Below, one piece after another: positions 27,570 to 35,993 of a stretch of DNA of 64,000 nt. The position numbers and the translations under genes are program-made. Every line of letters starts with the position of its first letter. Position 1 is the stretch's first letter. The notes beneath the pieces were generated by a model. The model was not told where the DNA came from. It worked only from the letters and a program-made list of their open reading frames with translations, and made no database searches. This DNA comes from Flavobacteriales bacterium (GTDB lineage: Bacteria > Bacteroidota > Bacteroidia > Flavobacteriales_F > PHOS-HE28): contig JABWBQ010000020.1 in NCBI GenBank assembly GCA_013360395.1, positions 1 to 64,000 of the forward strand, in the 5' to 3' direction.

Positions 27570-28763
27570 TCATGTGCGGTCCGTGGCGGTGTCGGCATGC
27601 ACCTGGACCAGCACCGCGCGATCGGCCTCGGTGAGGGTCATGGACCGGCGTTCCATCACCCGCGCGGCCGTGCGCAGCGCCTGCTCCAGGGCGTGTTCGG
27701 CCAGGCCCTCGGCACCGCCCCAGGTGAAGCTGGGGACGTGCTTGGGCGGGAAGCCACCGCCGAACACGTTGGCCGCCACGCCCACCACGGTGCCGGTGTT
27801 GAACATGGTGTTGATGCCGCTTTTGGCGTGGTCGCCCATGAGCAGGCCGCAGAACTGCAGCCCGGTGTCGGCCATGGCCCGGTCGGCATAGCTCCACACC
27901 TTCACCGGGCCGTAGGTGTTCTTGAGGTTGCTGGTGTTGGTGTCGGCGCCCAGGTTGCACCATTCGCCCAGCACGCTGTTGCCCAGGAAGCCGTCGTGAC
28001 CCTTGTTGCTGTAGCCGAGGATCACGCTGTTGTTGACCTCCCCGCCCACCCGGCACTCGGGTCCGAAGCTGCTGGGGCCATAGATCTTGGCGCCCATCTT
28101 CAGTTGTGCATGCGCTCCCAGGGCGAAGGGGCCGCGCACCAGGCAGCCCTCCATGATCTCGGCGCCCTTGCCGATGTGGATGGGCCCGCCCTTGGTGTTG
28201 AGGACGCTGGCCTCCACCACGGCGCCTTCCTCCAGGAAGATGAGCGAAGGGTCGCCCACCACGGTGTTGAGACCGCTGAGGGGCTGCGAGCGGCGACCCT
28301 CGGTGAGCAGGGCGAAATCGTTGATGATGGCGCGGCCGCAGTGCTGGAACAGGTGCCAGGGGCGCTCCAGGGGCACCACCTCGCCGTGGAAGGGCACCGG
28401 GGCCAGGTAGGTGGGCGGTGCGGACCAATCGGCCTCGGCGGGCGGCTGGCCACCGGTGCGGCAGATGGCCAGCACCTGTCCGTCCTTCACCAGCATGCGG
28501 CCGGGCTCCAGGTCGAGCACGGCACCCACCAGCTCGGGCAGCGGCAACAGGCCGGCGCGCACGTCGCGCACCAGGTCGGCGGTCACCTCGGGCCAGCGTT
28601 GCCGGAGGTAGGTCACGGTGCGGTAGCCCACGGGCAGCTCGGTCATGCGCCACCAGGCCTCGGCCACGGTGAGGATCCCCGGCCGCAGGGCCCCGACCGG
28701 TCGGGTGAAGGTCAGCGGGAGCAGGTGGCGATGGGCGCCGGCGTCGTGCAGCAGGATGGCCAT
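27570..28763 (-). CDS. GlmU-like putative sugar nucleotidyltransferase
   Basis: 397 residues. The N-terminal half resembles a degenerate nucleotidyltransferase (AILLHDAGAHRHLLPLTFTR, RPVGALRPGI) without the GxGTRM pyrophosphorylase loop. The C-terminal half is a left-handed beta-helix with hexapeptide repeats (GPIHIGKGAEIMEGCLVRGP, GGEVNNSVILGYSNKGHDGF), as in acyltransferases. This Bacteroidota-typical family is annotated as GlmU-like, but its reaction is unproven. It starts 4 nt after a TACCTTCG box, giving a nearly leaderless mRNA. Confidence 0.87.
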   Translation of the reverse strand: MAILLHDAGAHRHLLPLTFTRPVGALRPGILTVAEAWWRMTELPVGYRTVTYLRQRWPEVTADLVRDVRAGLLPLPELVGAVLDLEPGRMLVKDGQVLAICRTGGQPPAEADWSAPPTYLAPVPFHGEVVPLERPWHLFQHCGRAIINDFALLTEGRRSQPLSGLNTVVGDPSLIFLEEGAVVEASVLNTKGGPIHIGKGAEIMEGCLVRGPFALGAHAQLKMGAKIYGPSSFGPECRVGGEVNNSVILGYSNKGHDGFLGNSVLGEWCNLGADTNTSNLKNTYGPVKVWSYADRAMADTGLQFCGLLMGDHAKSGINTMFNTGTVVGVAANVFGGGFPPKHVPSFTWGGAEGLAEHALEQALRTAARVMERRSMTLTEADRAVLVQVHADTATDRT

Positions 28764-28767
28764 GCGC

Positions 28768-28775
28768 CGAAGGTA
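28768..28775 (-). promoter_or_regulatory. -7 box (TACCTTCG)
   Basis: Minus-strand TACCTTCG, 4 nt before the ATG of the GlmU-like gene. Confidence 0.55.
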
Positions 28776-28812
28776 GCCCCGACGGGCGATCCCGGAGGAC
28801 GGTCCTTCCGGC

Positions 28813-30213
28813 CTACAGGCCGAACCAGGTGCAGACCCAATAGGCCAGCCCGGCCAGCAGCGCGCTCACCGGGATGGTGAGGATCCACGCCCACAGCAGT
28901 TGGATGGTGACCCCCCAACGCACGGCGCTGAGCCGCTTGGTGGCGCCCACCCCGATGATGGAACCCGTGATGGTGTGCGTGGTGCTCACCGGAATGCCCA
29001 TCTGTTCGGTGAGGTAGAGCGTCATGGCCCCGGAGGTCTCGGCACACACCCCTTCCAGCGGGGTCACCTTGGTGATCCGCGTGCCCATGGTCTTGACGAT
29101 CTTCCAACCGCCGCTGAGGGTGCCCAGGCCGATGGCGGTGTAGCAGGCCAGCGGCACCCAGGAGGGCATTTCCTTGATGTCGCCGATGGTGCCGTGGGCG
29201 ATGAGCGCCGCGGTGATGATGCCCATGACCTTCTGGGCGTCGTTGCCGCCGTGGCCGATGCTGAAGGCCGCCGAGCTGAACAGTTGCAGCCGCTTGAACA
29301 TCCGGGCCACGGACTGCGCCGTGGGGGTGCGGATCTTCTCGGTGTACAAGTAGGTACCGATGAAGAGCAGCACGGTGCACATGAGGCCCACCCGGATGAT
29401 GGCGTTGTCCGAGCGGTCGAGCCGTGCCGCCAGCTTGTCCACGTCCACCTGCGGGTCGAGGTCGGACCGGACGGCCTCGGCGATGCCACGCCCCCCTTGT
29501 TCGTCAAAGCGGTCGAGCAGGGGCAGCACCGCCTCGTAGCGCGCCCGGGCCGCCTCCAGTTCGGCCGCCCGGGCGGGGTCGTCCGCCGCGGCCTTCTCCA
29601 GCACGTCCACCTGGTAGTACTTGGCCAGGTTCTCCTCCAGTTTGCCGTGCTGCAGGTGCAGGAACAGGAACCAGGTCGCCACGGCGGCCACGGTGATGAA
29701 GCCCACGCGCACCCACACGTTGCGGATGATGGTCACCAGGGTGATGAACATGGAGATGACCATGCCCACCAGCGGGGCCATGAAGATGAACAGCAGGGTC
29801 TTGGTGATCTTGTCGCTCTCGATCACCTGGGCGAGGGTGAAGCCGTCGGTGGTGGCCAGGGCGTGGGCCAGGGCGGCCCCGGCGAAGCCGCCGATGAGGG
29901 TGTGCGAGCTGCTGGACGGGATGCCGTACCACCAGGTGAGCAGGTTCCAGATGATGGAGGCGATGAGGCCGGCCAGGATCACCGGCAGGGTGATGAACTC
30001 CTGGTGGACCGTTTTGCTGATGGTGTTGGCCACCGCATGGTCCTTGAAGATCCAGAAGGCGGCGAAGTTGAAGAAGGCCGCCCACATCACGGCCTGGAGC
30101 GGCGTGAGCACCTTGGTGCTCACCACGGTGGCGATGGAGTTGGCCGCGTCGTGGAAGCCGTTGATGTAGTCGAACACCAGGGCCAGGGCGATGATGACGA
30201 CCAGGAGCGTCAT
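28813..30213 (-). CDS. pit: Low-affinity inorganic phosphate transporter (PiT family)
   Basis: 466 residues. The duplicated PHO4 signature is present as YINGFHDAANSIATVV (about residue 15) and GHGGNDAQKVMG (about 320), with about ten membrane helices split by a charged cytoplasmic loop (about 215-270, AAADDPARAAELEAARARYE). Cation- or proton-coupled uptake of metal phosphate at the inner membrane. It follows the DUF47 gene by 4 nt; this pairing is standard for PiT systems. Confidence 0.95.
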   Translation of the reverse strand: MTLLVVIIALALVFDYINGFHDAANSIATVVSTKVLTPLQAVMWAAFFNFAAFWIFKDHAVANTISKTVHQEFITLPVILAGLIASIIWNLLTWWYGIPSSSSHTLIGGFAGAALAHALATTDGFTLAQVIESDKITKTLLFIFMAPLVGMVISMFITLVTIIRNVWVRVGFITVAAVATWFLFLHLQHGKLEENLAKYYQVDVLEKAAADDPARAAELEAARARYEAVLPLLDRFDEQGGRGIAEAVRSDLDPQVDVDKLAARLDRSDNAIIRVGLMCTVLLFIGTYLYTEKIRTPTAQSVARMFKRLQLFSSAAFSIGHGGNDAQKVMGIITAALIAHGTIGDIKEMPSWVPLACYTAIGLGTLSGGWKIVKTMGTRITKVTPLEGVCAETSGAMTLYLTEQMGIPVSTTHTITGSIIGVGATKRLSAVRWGVTIQLLWAWILTIPVSALLAGLAYWVCTWFGL

Positions 30214-30217
30214 GGCC

Positions 30218-30865
30218 TCAGGCGTACTTCAGCATGATGGACTCGAGCACGTTGGCCACGTCCTCGCACTTGTCCGTGGCCTCCTCCAGGGTGCCGTACA
30301 GGTCGCGCTGCTTGATGAGGGCGATCGGGTCCTTCTCCTGTGTGAAGAGCCGCTGCAGTCCTCGGTCGTGCACCTCGTCGGCCTCGTTCTCCACCGCGTT
30401 GATGCGCACCACCAGCTCGGCGTGCTGGTTGTCCTTGTGCATGCGCCGCAGGCCCTGCACGGCCAGCTGGATGATCTTGCAGCCCTCATGCACCAGCCGG
30501 GCCAGCTCGGTGGCCGTGTCGTCCGGTTTGCCGATGCCGAAGAGCTCCAGGTTCTTGCCCGCCGCCAGGATGAAGTCCGCCACATCGTCCAGGCTGCTGG
30601 CCAGCAGGTGAATGTCCTCCCGGTCCAGCGGGGTGATGAAGTTGCGCGCCAGCTCGGTGAAGATGGTGTGCGTGAGGTCGTCGTTGGCCCGCTCGGTGAT
30701 CTCCAACCGCTCCAGGATGGCCGTGCGTTGCGCCCCCGGTTCGGTGGCCATGATGGCCTGCAGGTCCTCGCTCATCCGCAGCACGTTGGCCGCCGATGCC
30801 TCGAAGTGGAAGAAGAAGATCCTGTCCTTCGGACGGAAGATCTGGAACAACGAGCCAAGGGACAT
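30218..30865 (-). CDS. DUF47 / PhoU-like phosphate transport accessory protein
   Basis: 215 residues, all-helical. RPKDRIFFFHFEASAANVLRM near the start, DREDIHLLASSLDDVADFI in the middle and RDLYGTLEEATDKCEDVANVL near the end are DUF47 hallmarks; the paired Asp/Glu helices are typical of PhoU-like metal binding. Thought to modulate the partner PiT transporter. First gene of the phosphate operon; its promoter carries an exact -7 box and, about 40 bp further upstream, a Pho-box-like direct repeat. Confidence 0.93.
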   Translation of the reverse strand: MSLGSLFQIFRPKDRIFFFHFEASAANVLRMSEDLQAIMATEPGAQRTAILERLEITERANDDLTHTIFTELARNFITPLDREDIHLLASSLDDVADFILAAGKNLELFGIGKPDDTATELARLVHEGCKIIQLAVQGLRRMHKDNQHAELVVRINAVENEADEVHDRGLQRLFTQEKDPIALIKQRDLYGTLEEATDKCEDVANVLESIMLKYA

Positions 30866-30885
30866 GGGGTGCGGTTGAGGTGCGG

Positions 30886-30893
30886 CAAAAGTA
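30886..30893 (-). promoter_or_regulatory. -7 box (TACTTTTG, exact) for DUF47-pit
   Basis: Minus-strand TACTTTTG matches TAnnTTTG exactly and lies 20 nt before the DUF47 ATG. Confidence 0.6.
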
Positions 30894-30931
30894 ACCGCCG
30901 CCCCTGCGCCCCGGCGGCCCGCACCGCAGTC

Positions 30932-30948
30932 TTAATACAGGCTTAACA
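30932..30948. promoter_or_regulatory. Candidate Pho box: TTAATA-N5-TTAACA direct repeat
   Basis: Two TTAAnA hexamers with an 11-bp period, in the divergent region between the phosphate operon (minus) and the PaaY-like gene (plus), 39-55 bp upstream of the phosphate operon -7 box. The spacing and hexamer match PhoP-type boxes known from Bacillus. That a Bacteroidota PhoB homologue binds here is inference. Confidence 0.4.
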
Positions 30949-30981
30949 CCGGGCCGGTGCGCGGCCATGGGCCGGGCTTTG

Positions 30982-30989
30982 CGACCTTC
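30982..30989 (+). promoter_or_regulatory. -7 box (GACCTTCG)
   Basis: GACCTTCG, 30 nt before the ATG of the PaaY-like gene. Confidence 0.35.
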
Positions 30990-31019
30990 GCCCCGGCACC
31001 CTCCCCACGCCCCCTCCGC

Positions 31020-31619
31020 ATGCTCTACGAGTTCAACGGTTACCGCCCGGTGGTGCATCCATCGGCCTTTGTGCATCCCCAGGCCGCCGTCACCGGCAAT
31101 GTGGTCATCGGGGCCGACGTGTACATCGGGCCCGGCGCGGCCCTGCGCGGCGACTGGGGCGAGATCGTGGTGAAGGACGGGTGCAACGTGCAGGAGAACT
31201 GCACCGTGCACATGTTCCCCGGCGTGAAGGTGGTGTTGCATCCCGGCGCCCACATCGGGCACGGTGCCATCATCCACGGCGCCACCGTGGGCGCCAACTG
31301 CCTGGTGGGCATGAACGCGGTGCTGATGGACAACGTGGTGCTGGGCGAGGGCTGCATCGTGGGTGCGCTGACCTTCGTGCCGGCGGACAGCGTGTGGGAG
31401 GCCCGGCAGGTGATCGTGGGCAACCCGGCGCGTGCGGTGAAGGCGGTGAGCGACGAGATGCTGGCCTGGAAGACGCGGGGCACGGACCTCTACCGGCAGC
31501 TGCCCGCCCAGCTGCACGCCACCCTCCGCCCCTGCGAGCCGCTGCGCGAGGTGGACCGCAGCCGCCCACCGGTGACGGCGCAGTACCGCACCTGGGGGGA
31601 GACGCGCCGCAAGGACTGA
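31020..31619 (+). CDS. Gamma-carbonic-anhydrase-fold protein, PaaY/CaiE-like
   Basis: 199 residues. A hexapeptide-repeat left-handed beta-helix (VTGNVVIGADVYIGPGAALR) with putative zinc ligands in HIGHGAIIHG, and the C-terminal helix starting GNPARAVKAVSDEMLAWKT, which is close to PaaY. In phenylacetate degraders PaaY is a thioesterase that clears dead-end CoA esters; carbonic anhydrase activity is the alternative. paaZ occurs elsewhere in the window (59,740), which makes a PaaY role plausible but not proven. Confidence 0.82.
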   Translation: MLYEFNGYRPVVHPSAFVHPQAAVTGNVVIGADVYIGPGAALRGDWGEIVVKDGCNVQENCTVHMFPGVKVVLHPGAHIGHGAIIHGATVGANCLVGMNAVLMDNVVLGEGCIVGALTFVPADSVWEARQVIVGNPARAVKAVSDEMLAWKTRGTDLYRQLPAQLHATLRPCEPLREVDRSRPPVTAQYRTWGETRRKD

Positions 31620-31970
31620 TCAGTCGCGGTCCTCCTCCTCCAGATGGAGGGCGTGCATCATGCGGTGCACCGGCGGGGCCAGCAGCACGGCCACGGCCGA
31701 GGGCATGGCGATGCCGCTGTACAGGGCGTAGCACGCGGAGAACAGCTTGGCGCCGTCGGTGGGCATCGGGTCCACCGGTCCCATGCCCGCCAGGATCATC
31801 GCCGCGTTCAGGAAGGCATCGGCGGCATCCAGGCCGCCGAGGGTCGCATAGCCCCCGGCGCCCAGGGCGAGGCTGAGGCCCACGAAACCGAAGGCCAAGC
31901 CGCCGTAGCGCAACTGCCGGCGCCAATAGTGCCGCCGGTCGGCCAGCGGCTCGGATCGGTGCTCGAACAT
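31620..31970 (-). CDS. Small conserved membrane protein
   Basis: 116 residues. A basic N-terminus is followed by three hydrophobic segments (about 24-42, 49-63 and 75-100) and an acidic/His tail. The stretch MILAGMGPVDPMPTDGAKLF with CYALYSGIAMPSAVAVLLAPPVHR looks conserved, but I cannot assign a family. A TATCTTGG box ends 4 nt before the ATG. It converges with the PaaY-like gene with adjacent stops. Confidence 0.75.
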   Translation of the reverse strand: MFEHRSEPLADRRHYWRRQLRYGGLAFGFVGLSLALGAGGYATLGGLDAADAFLNAAMILAGMGPVDPMPTDGAKLFSACYALYSGIAMPSAVAVLLAPPVHRMMHALHLEEEDRD

Positions 31971-31974
31971 GACG

Positions 31975-31982
31975 CCAAGATA
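31975..31982 (-). promoter_or_regulatory. -7 box (TATCTTGG)
   Basis: Minus-strand TATCTTGG ending 4 nt before the ATG of the small membrane protein gene. Confidence 0.45.
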
Positions 31983-32050
31983 GAAGCGATCAACAACCCA
32001 CCTTGGGCAAATGGCCCGGCCCGGCCGCCGCCCGGAGCCCCCGCCGCCAT

Positions 32051-32058
32051 CACCTTCG
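32051..32058 (+). promoter_or_regulatory. -7 box (CACCTTCG)
   Basis: CACCTTCG, 14 nt before the ATG at 32,073. Confidence 0.4.
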
Positions 32059-32072
32059 CCCCGACCCTCCCC

Positions 32073-32444
32073 ATGCGCGGCCTTTGGACCATCCTGCTGC
32101 TGATCGCCAGCAACACCTTCATGGCCCTGGCGTGGTATGGCCACCTGAAGTTCCAGGAGTGGCCCTGGTCGAGGCGGCTGGGGTTGTTCAGCATCATTCT
32201 CATCAGCTGGGGCATCGCCTTCTTCGAGTACGTGCTGCAAGTGCCCGCCAACAGGATCGGCCACGCGGGCCACGGCGGGCCCTTCACGCTGGTGCAGCTC
32301 AAACTGGTGCAGGAGATGATCGGGCTGGCGGTGTTCGCGGTGTTCACCGTGGTCGCCTTCCGGCAGGAGGCCCTGCGTTGGAACCACGCCCTGGCGGCGC
32401 TGCTGCTGGTGGGCGCCGTGTGGCTCGTCTTCAAGGACCGCTGA
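32073..32444 (+). CDS. DUF486 / DMT-family small membrane protein
   Basis: 123 residues with four hydrophobic helices. The segments ASNTFMALAWYGHLKF, ISWGIAFFEYVLQVPANRIG and FTLVQLKLVQEMIGLAVF are diagnostic of DUF486, a short relative of drug/metabolite transporters. The transported substrate is unknown. The start follows a -7-like box by 14 nt, and the CPA2 antiporter gene begins 3 nt after the stop, so the two are cotranscribed. Confidence 0.9.
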   Translation: MRGLWTILLLIASNTFMALAWYGHLKFQEWPWSRRLGLFSIILISWGIAFFEYVLQVPANRIGHAGHGGPFTLVQLKLVQEMIGLAVFAVFTVVAFRQEALRWNHALAALLLVGAVWLVFKDR

Positions 32445-32447
32445 CCC

Positions 32448-34442
32448 ATGCAGATCCCCCTGTTGCAGGAGATCGTCATCATCCTCGGCCTGTCGGTGGG
32501 GATGATCCTGCTGTTCCGGCGGTTGAAGCTGCCGGTGCTGCTGGGCTTCCTGGCCACCGGTGCCCTGTGCGGGCCGCACGGGCTGGGGCTGGTGGGCGCC
32601 ACCCATGAGGTGGAGCTGCTGGCCGAGGTGGGGGTGATCTTCCTGCTTTTCGTCATCGGCATCGAGTTCAGCCTGTCGAGCCTGGCCACGGTGGCCCGCA
32701 CGGTGCTGCTGGGCGGCACCTTGCAGGTGGGCGGCACGGTGGCCCTCACGGCGGTGGTGGCCCATGCCCTGGGGCTGGCCTGGCCACCGAGCATCTTCCT
32801 GGGCTTCCTGTTCGCCCTCAGCAGCACGGCCATCGTGCTCAAGCTGCTCCAGGAGCAGGGGGCCGTGGGCGCTCCGCACGGGCGGGTGGCCTCGGCCATG
32901 CTCATCTACCAGGACATCATCGTGGTGCCCATGATCCTGCTGACGCCCATGCTGGCCGGGCACAGCGCCGATCCGTGGGGCGACCTCTTCGGCATGCTGG
33001 GCAAGATGGTGCTGCTGCTGGTGCTGGTGTACGTGATGGCCCGCCATGCCGTGCCGCGCCTGTTGAACGCCGTGGTGCGCACGCACAGCCGCGAGCTCTT
33101 CATCGCCACCATCGTGGTGCTGTGCTTCGCCACGGCCTGGCTCTCCAGCGCCATCGGCCTCAGCCTGGCCCTGGGCGCCTTCTTCGCCGGGCTGGTGGTG
33201 AGCGAGAGCGAGCACCGCTTCCAGGCCACGGGCAACATCCTGCCTTTCCACGAGGTGTTCATCAGCTTCTTCTTCGTGAGCATCGGCATGCTGCTGGACG
33301 TGGCCTACCTGTGGAAACACTTCGGGCTGGTGCTGCTCTTCACGCTGCTCACCCTGGTGGGCAAGGCGCTGATCGCCACGGTGGCGGCCATGGTGCTTCG
33401 CTACCCGCTGCGCACGGCGCTGCTCACCGGTCTGGCCCTGTGCCAGGTGGGCGAGTTCGCCTTCATCCTCAGCGCCACCGGGGTGGAACAGGGGCTGCTG
33501 ACGCCCGACCGCTACCAGCTGTTCCTGTCGGTCTCCATCGCCACCATGGGCCTGGCCCCGTTGATCATCGGCGGTTCGGGGCGGTGGACCGCCGTGCTGC
33601 TGCGGCTGCTGGTACCGGCACGGCTGCGCCACCGGCTCGACGCCCTGGTCCAGGCCCGTTCCGACGCACGCATCGCACACCGCCTCAGCGACCACCTGGT
33701 GATCGTGGGGTTCGGGCTGAACGGTCGCAACGTGGCCCAGACCGCCCGCCTGGCAGGCATCCCCCACGTGGTGGTGGAGATGGACCCCGACCTGGCGGCG
33801 CAGGCCCGCAGCCTGGGCGCCGACGTGGTGCTGGGCGATGCCAGCAACGAGCATGTGCTGGAGGAGGTGCACGCCGGCCGCGCCCGTGTGGTGGTGGTCG
33901 CCATCAGCGACCCGGCGGCCACCCGGCGCGTCGTGAGCCGCGTGCGACGCATGGGCGACGCCCCCCACCTGATCGTCCGCACGCGCTACCTCAACGACAT
34001 CGACGACCTGCGCGCACTGGGCGCCAACGAGGTGGTTCCCGAGGAGTTCGAGACCTCCATCGAGATCTTCGCCCGCACCCTGCGGCGCTACCTGGTGCCC
34101 GAGAACGAGGTGGAGGACCTGGTGGCCCGTGTCCGCGGCTCGCACTACCGGGCCCTGCGCCCCATGGACCGCGGTGCGGAGGCCGCCACCACCGCCGTGG
34201 CCGTGTCCGACCAGGAGCTCGCCGCCCTGCCCGTGCTCCATGGCAAAGGCCGGGTGGTGGGCCGCCGCCTCCTGGAAGTGGACCTCAAGGGCCGCTTCGG
34301 CGTCAGTGTGCTCGCCATCAAGCGCGGCGGCCGTGTGCTCACCGGCATCGATGGCACCAGCCGCGTGCAACCGGACGATGTGCTCTATGTGCTCGGCCCG
34401 CCGGAAGGTGTGGCCCTGCTGGACCGCATGCTGCGCGACTGA
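32448..34442 (+). CDS. CPA2 monovalent cation:proton antiporter (KefB/KefC-like)
   Basis: 664 residues. About 12 membrane helices (residues ~1-385) with the CPA2 core FLLFVIGIEFSLSSL and ALSSTAIVLKLLQEQG. A TrkA-N/RCK Rossmann domain follows (VIVGFGLNGRNVAQTARLAG, about 420-545), then a TrkA-C domain at the end (GVSVLAIKRGGRVLTGID). Probably exports K+ or Na+ in exchange for protons; nucleotide or thiol gating by the RCK domain is typical of the family. Cotranscribed with the DUF486 gene. Confidence 0.92.
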   Translation: MQIPLLQEIVIILGLSVGMILLFRRLKLPVLLGFLATGALCGPHGLGLVGATHEVELLAEVGVIFLLFVIGIEFSLSSLATVARTVLLGGTLQVGGTVALTAVVAHALGLAWPPSIFLGFLFALSSTAIVLKLLQEQGAVGAPHGRVASAMLIYQDIIVVPMILLTPMLAGHSADPWGDLFGMLGKMVLLLVLVYVMARHAVPRLLNAVVRTHSRELFIATIVVLCFATAWLSSAIGLSLALGAFFAGLVVSESEHRFQATGNILPFHEVFISFFFVSIGMLLDVAYLWKHFGLVLLFTLLTLVGKALIATVAAMVLRYPLRTALLTGLALCQVGEFAFILSATGVEQGLLTPDRYQLFLSVSIATMGLAPLIIGGSGRWTAVLLRLLVPARLRHRLDALVQARSDARIAHRLSDHLVIVGFGLNGRNVAQTARLAGIPHVVVEMDPDLAAQARSLGADVVLGDASNEHVLEEVHAGRARVVVVAISDPAATRRVVSRVRRMGDAPHLIVRTRYLNDIDDLRALGANEVVPEEFETSIEIFARTLRRYLVPENEVEDLVARVRGSHYRALRPMDRGAEAATTAVAVSDQELAALPVLHGKGRVVGRRLLEVDLKGRFGVSVLAIKRGGRVLTGIDGTSRVQPDDVLYVLGPPEGVALLDRMLRD

Positions 34443-34448
34443 GGGCGG

Positions 34449-34456
34449 AACCTTCG
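34449..34456 (+). promoter_or_regulatory. -7 box (AACCTTCG)
   Basis: AACCTTCG, 25 nt before the ATG of the first receiver gene; weak match. Confidence 0.3.
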
Positions 34457-34481
34457 CCGGGCCGAGCCGTATGAAGGGCGC

Positions 34482-34913
34482 ATGTCCACGGAACTCGCCA
34501 TACAGCACATCCTTCTGGTGGACGACGAGGAGGATTGCAACTTCGTGACCCGCATGGTGCTCAAGCGCAGCGGTTACGCCGGGCGCATCACCTGTTTCAC
34601 CTCGGCCAGCGCCGCCCTGGAGCACTTGCGCTCGGGGGAGGACCGGCCCGACCTGATGTTCGTGGACATCAATATGCCCGGCATGACCGGTTTCGACCTG
34701 CTGGCCGCCTGCGAAAGCGACGGCATCCTGCCCAACGACCACACCTCGGTGGTGATGTTCAGTTCCAGCAACCGGCCATGCGACATGGACCAGGCCCGCC
34801 GGTTCCGGTCCGTGGTGGGTTATGTGGAGAAAGCGTTGACGACCGAAGCGTTCGAACAAGTGGTGTCGGGCCACAAGACCCGCCGCTCTCCGGAAAAACC
34901 CGCCTGTGCATGA
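34482..34913 (+). CDS. Single-domain response regulator
   Basis: 143 residues, one receiver domain. ILLVDDEEDCNFV supplies the acidic pocket, the phospho-acceptor is Asp in MFVDINMPGMTGFDLL (about 61), Ser replaces Thr in VVMFSSSNR, and the conserved Lys is in YVEKALT. No output domain, so it acts through protein contacts or as a phosphate shuttle. The stop overlaps the next receiver start by 4 nt, and a kinase follows, so the three form one signalling unit. Confidence 0.9.
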   Translation: MSTELAIQHILLVDDEEDCNFVTRMVLKRSGYAGRITCFTSASAALEHLRSGEDRPDLMFVDINMPGMTGFDLLAACESDGILPNDHTSVVMFSSSNRPCDMDQARRFRSVVGYVEKALTTEAFEQVVSGHKTRRSPEKPACA

Positions 34914-35284
34914 AAAAGGTCCTGATCATCGAGGATGAGGCCATCATCTCCTTCGGCTACCGCCTGCAGATCGAGCGCATGGGCTTCGAGGTGATCGGCG
35001 TGGCCCGCAGCAGCGAGGAGGCCGAAGCGCTCCTGGCCCAGGAGCGTCCCGATGTGATCATCATGGATGTGTACCTCAAGGGGCCCCGCACCGGCCTGGA
35101 GCTCGCCCAGCAGATCCACGCCACGGACCCCGTGCCCATCCTGTTCCTGACGGCCAGCACCAATCCGGAGGTGGTGAACGCCATCCGGGCGCTGAAGGGG
35201 GCCCGCTATCTGGCCAAGCCCATCAGCTCCGACGGGCTCATGGACATGCTGGAGCAGCTGCTTCGTGCCGATGTCGCCCAATGA
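34910..35284 (+). CDS. Single-domain response regulator
   Basis: 124 residues, one receiver domain: KVLIIEDEAIISFGY, phospho-acceptor Asp in VIIMDVYLKGPRTGLELA (about 52), Thr in ILFLTAST and Lys in YLAKPIS. The GPRTGLELAQQI form is common in receivers paired with HWE/HisKA_2-type kinases. No output domain. The kinase gene starts inside its last codons. Confidence 0.9.
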   Translation: MKKVLIIEDEAIISFGYRLQIERMGFEVIGVARSSEEAEALLAQERPDVIIMDVYLKGPRTGLELAQQIHATDPVPILFLTASTNPEVVNAIRALKGARYLAKPISSDGLMDMLEQLLRADVAQ

Positions 35285-35993
35285 AGTGCACCTCGAGGCG
35301 GGTGATCGCCGTGCCCTTGACGAACGGCTGCACCGGCTTTCGCACGACCTGAAGAACCGCATCGGATCCGCGCTGGAAGCGCTCCGCGGCCTGCGCGAGC
35401 CTGCGAACGGCCTCTCCCCGGCGGATCTGCACGACTTCGCCGAGCGCAACCTGTTCCAGGCCATGCACACCCTGGAACGGGCGTTGGACGACCTGGGCGT
35501 GGCGCGTGGCCCGGGGGCCGTCGCGCTGCAACCGGTGGACCTGGCGCAGGTGGCCCGTGCCGCTGCGGACCGCTGCACCTCGCGCTATGCCCGCAAGCAG
35601 CAATCCCTCGCCATCGACCTGCCGGACCGCCTGCCCGTGCACGGCGATGCCGAGCTGCTGGTGGAACTGGTGCACGCCCTGCTGACCAACGCCTCCAAGT
35701 TCGCGCCGGCGGGTTCGGAGGTCCACCTGCAGGCCGCGGACAGGGACAGGCAGGCCGTACTTTCGGTGAGCGACCGTGGCGCAGGCCTCGCCGCGGACGA
35801 CCTCGAACGGGTGTTCCAGCGCTACGCCTGGCTCTCCTCGCGGCCCACGGCCGGTGAGGGGCAGGCCCGGAGCACCCTGGCCCGCGCCCACCAATGGGCC
35901 CACGCGCACGGTGGCCTGTTGGAGGCCCGGAGCGACGGCCCCGGCGCCGGTTGCACCTTCACCCTGGCGCTGCCGCTCAGCTCGCGCGGGTGA
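35271..35993 (+). CDS. Soluble histidine kinase with degenerate ATP lid
   Basis: 240 residues, no membrane segment and no sensor domain. H-box RLSHDLKNRIGSALEAL (His about 25), N-box LLTNASKFAPAG and G1 box VSDRGAGLAADDLERVF are present. The region that should carry the glycine-rich G2 box reads GEGQARSTLARAHQWAHAHGG, without GxGLGL, so ATP binding may be altered. The ATG at 35,271 is preferred; a GTG lies two codons upstream. Overlaps the second receiver gene by 14 nt. It converges with the NYN gene, overlapping its 3' end. Confidence 0.82.
   Translation: MSPNEVHLEAGDRRALDERLHRLSHDLKNRIGSALEALRGLREPANGLSPADLHDFAERNLFQAMHTLERALDDLGVARGPGAVALQPVDLAQVARAAADRCTSRYARKQQSLAIDLPDRLPVHGDAELLVELVHALLTNASKFAPAGSEVHLQAADRDRQAVLSVSDRGAGLAADDLERVFQRYAWLSSRPTAGEGQARSTLARAHQWAHAHGGLLEARSDGPGAGCTFTLALPLSSRG

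Noticed and set aside
24919-27891. 990-codon plus-strand open frame opposite lon
   Set aside because: Antisense shadow caused by high GC at third positions; composition is Leu/His/Val-biased and lon on the other strand is certain.
31020-31619. Calling the gamma-carbonic-anhydrase-like protein paaY outright
   Set aside because: The C-terminal helix fits PaaY, but it is far from paaZ and beside phosphate genes; the general hexapeptide family cannot be excluded.
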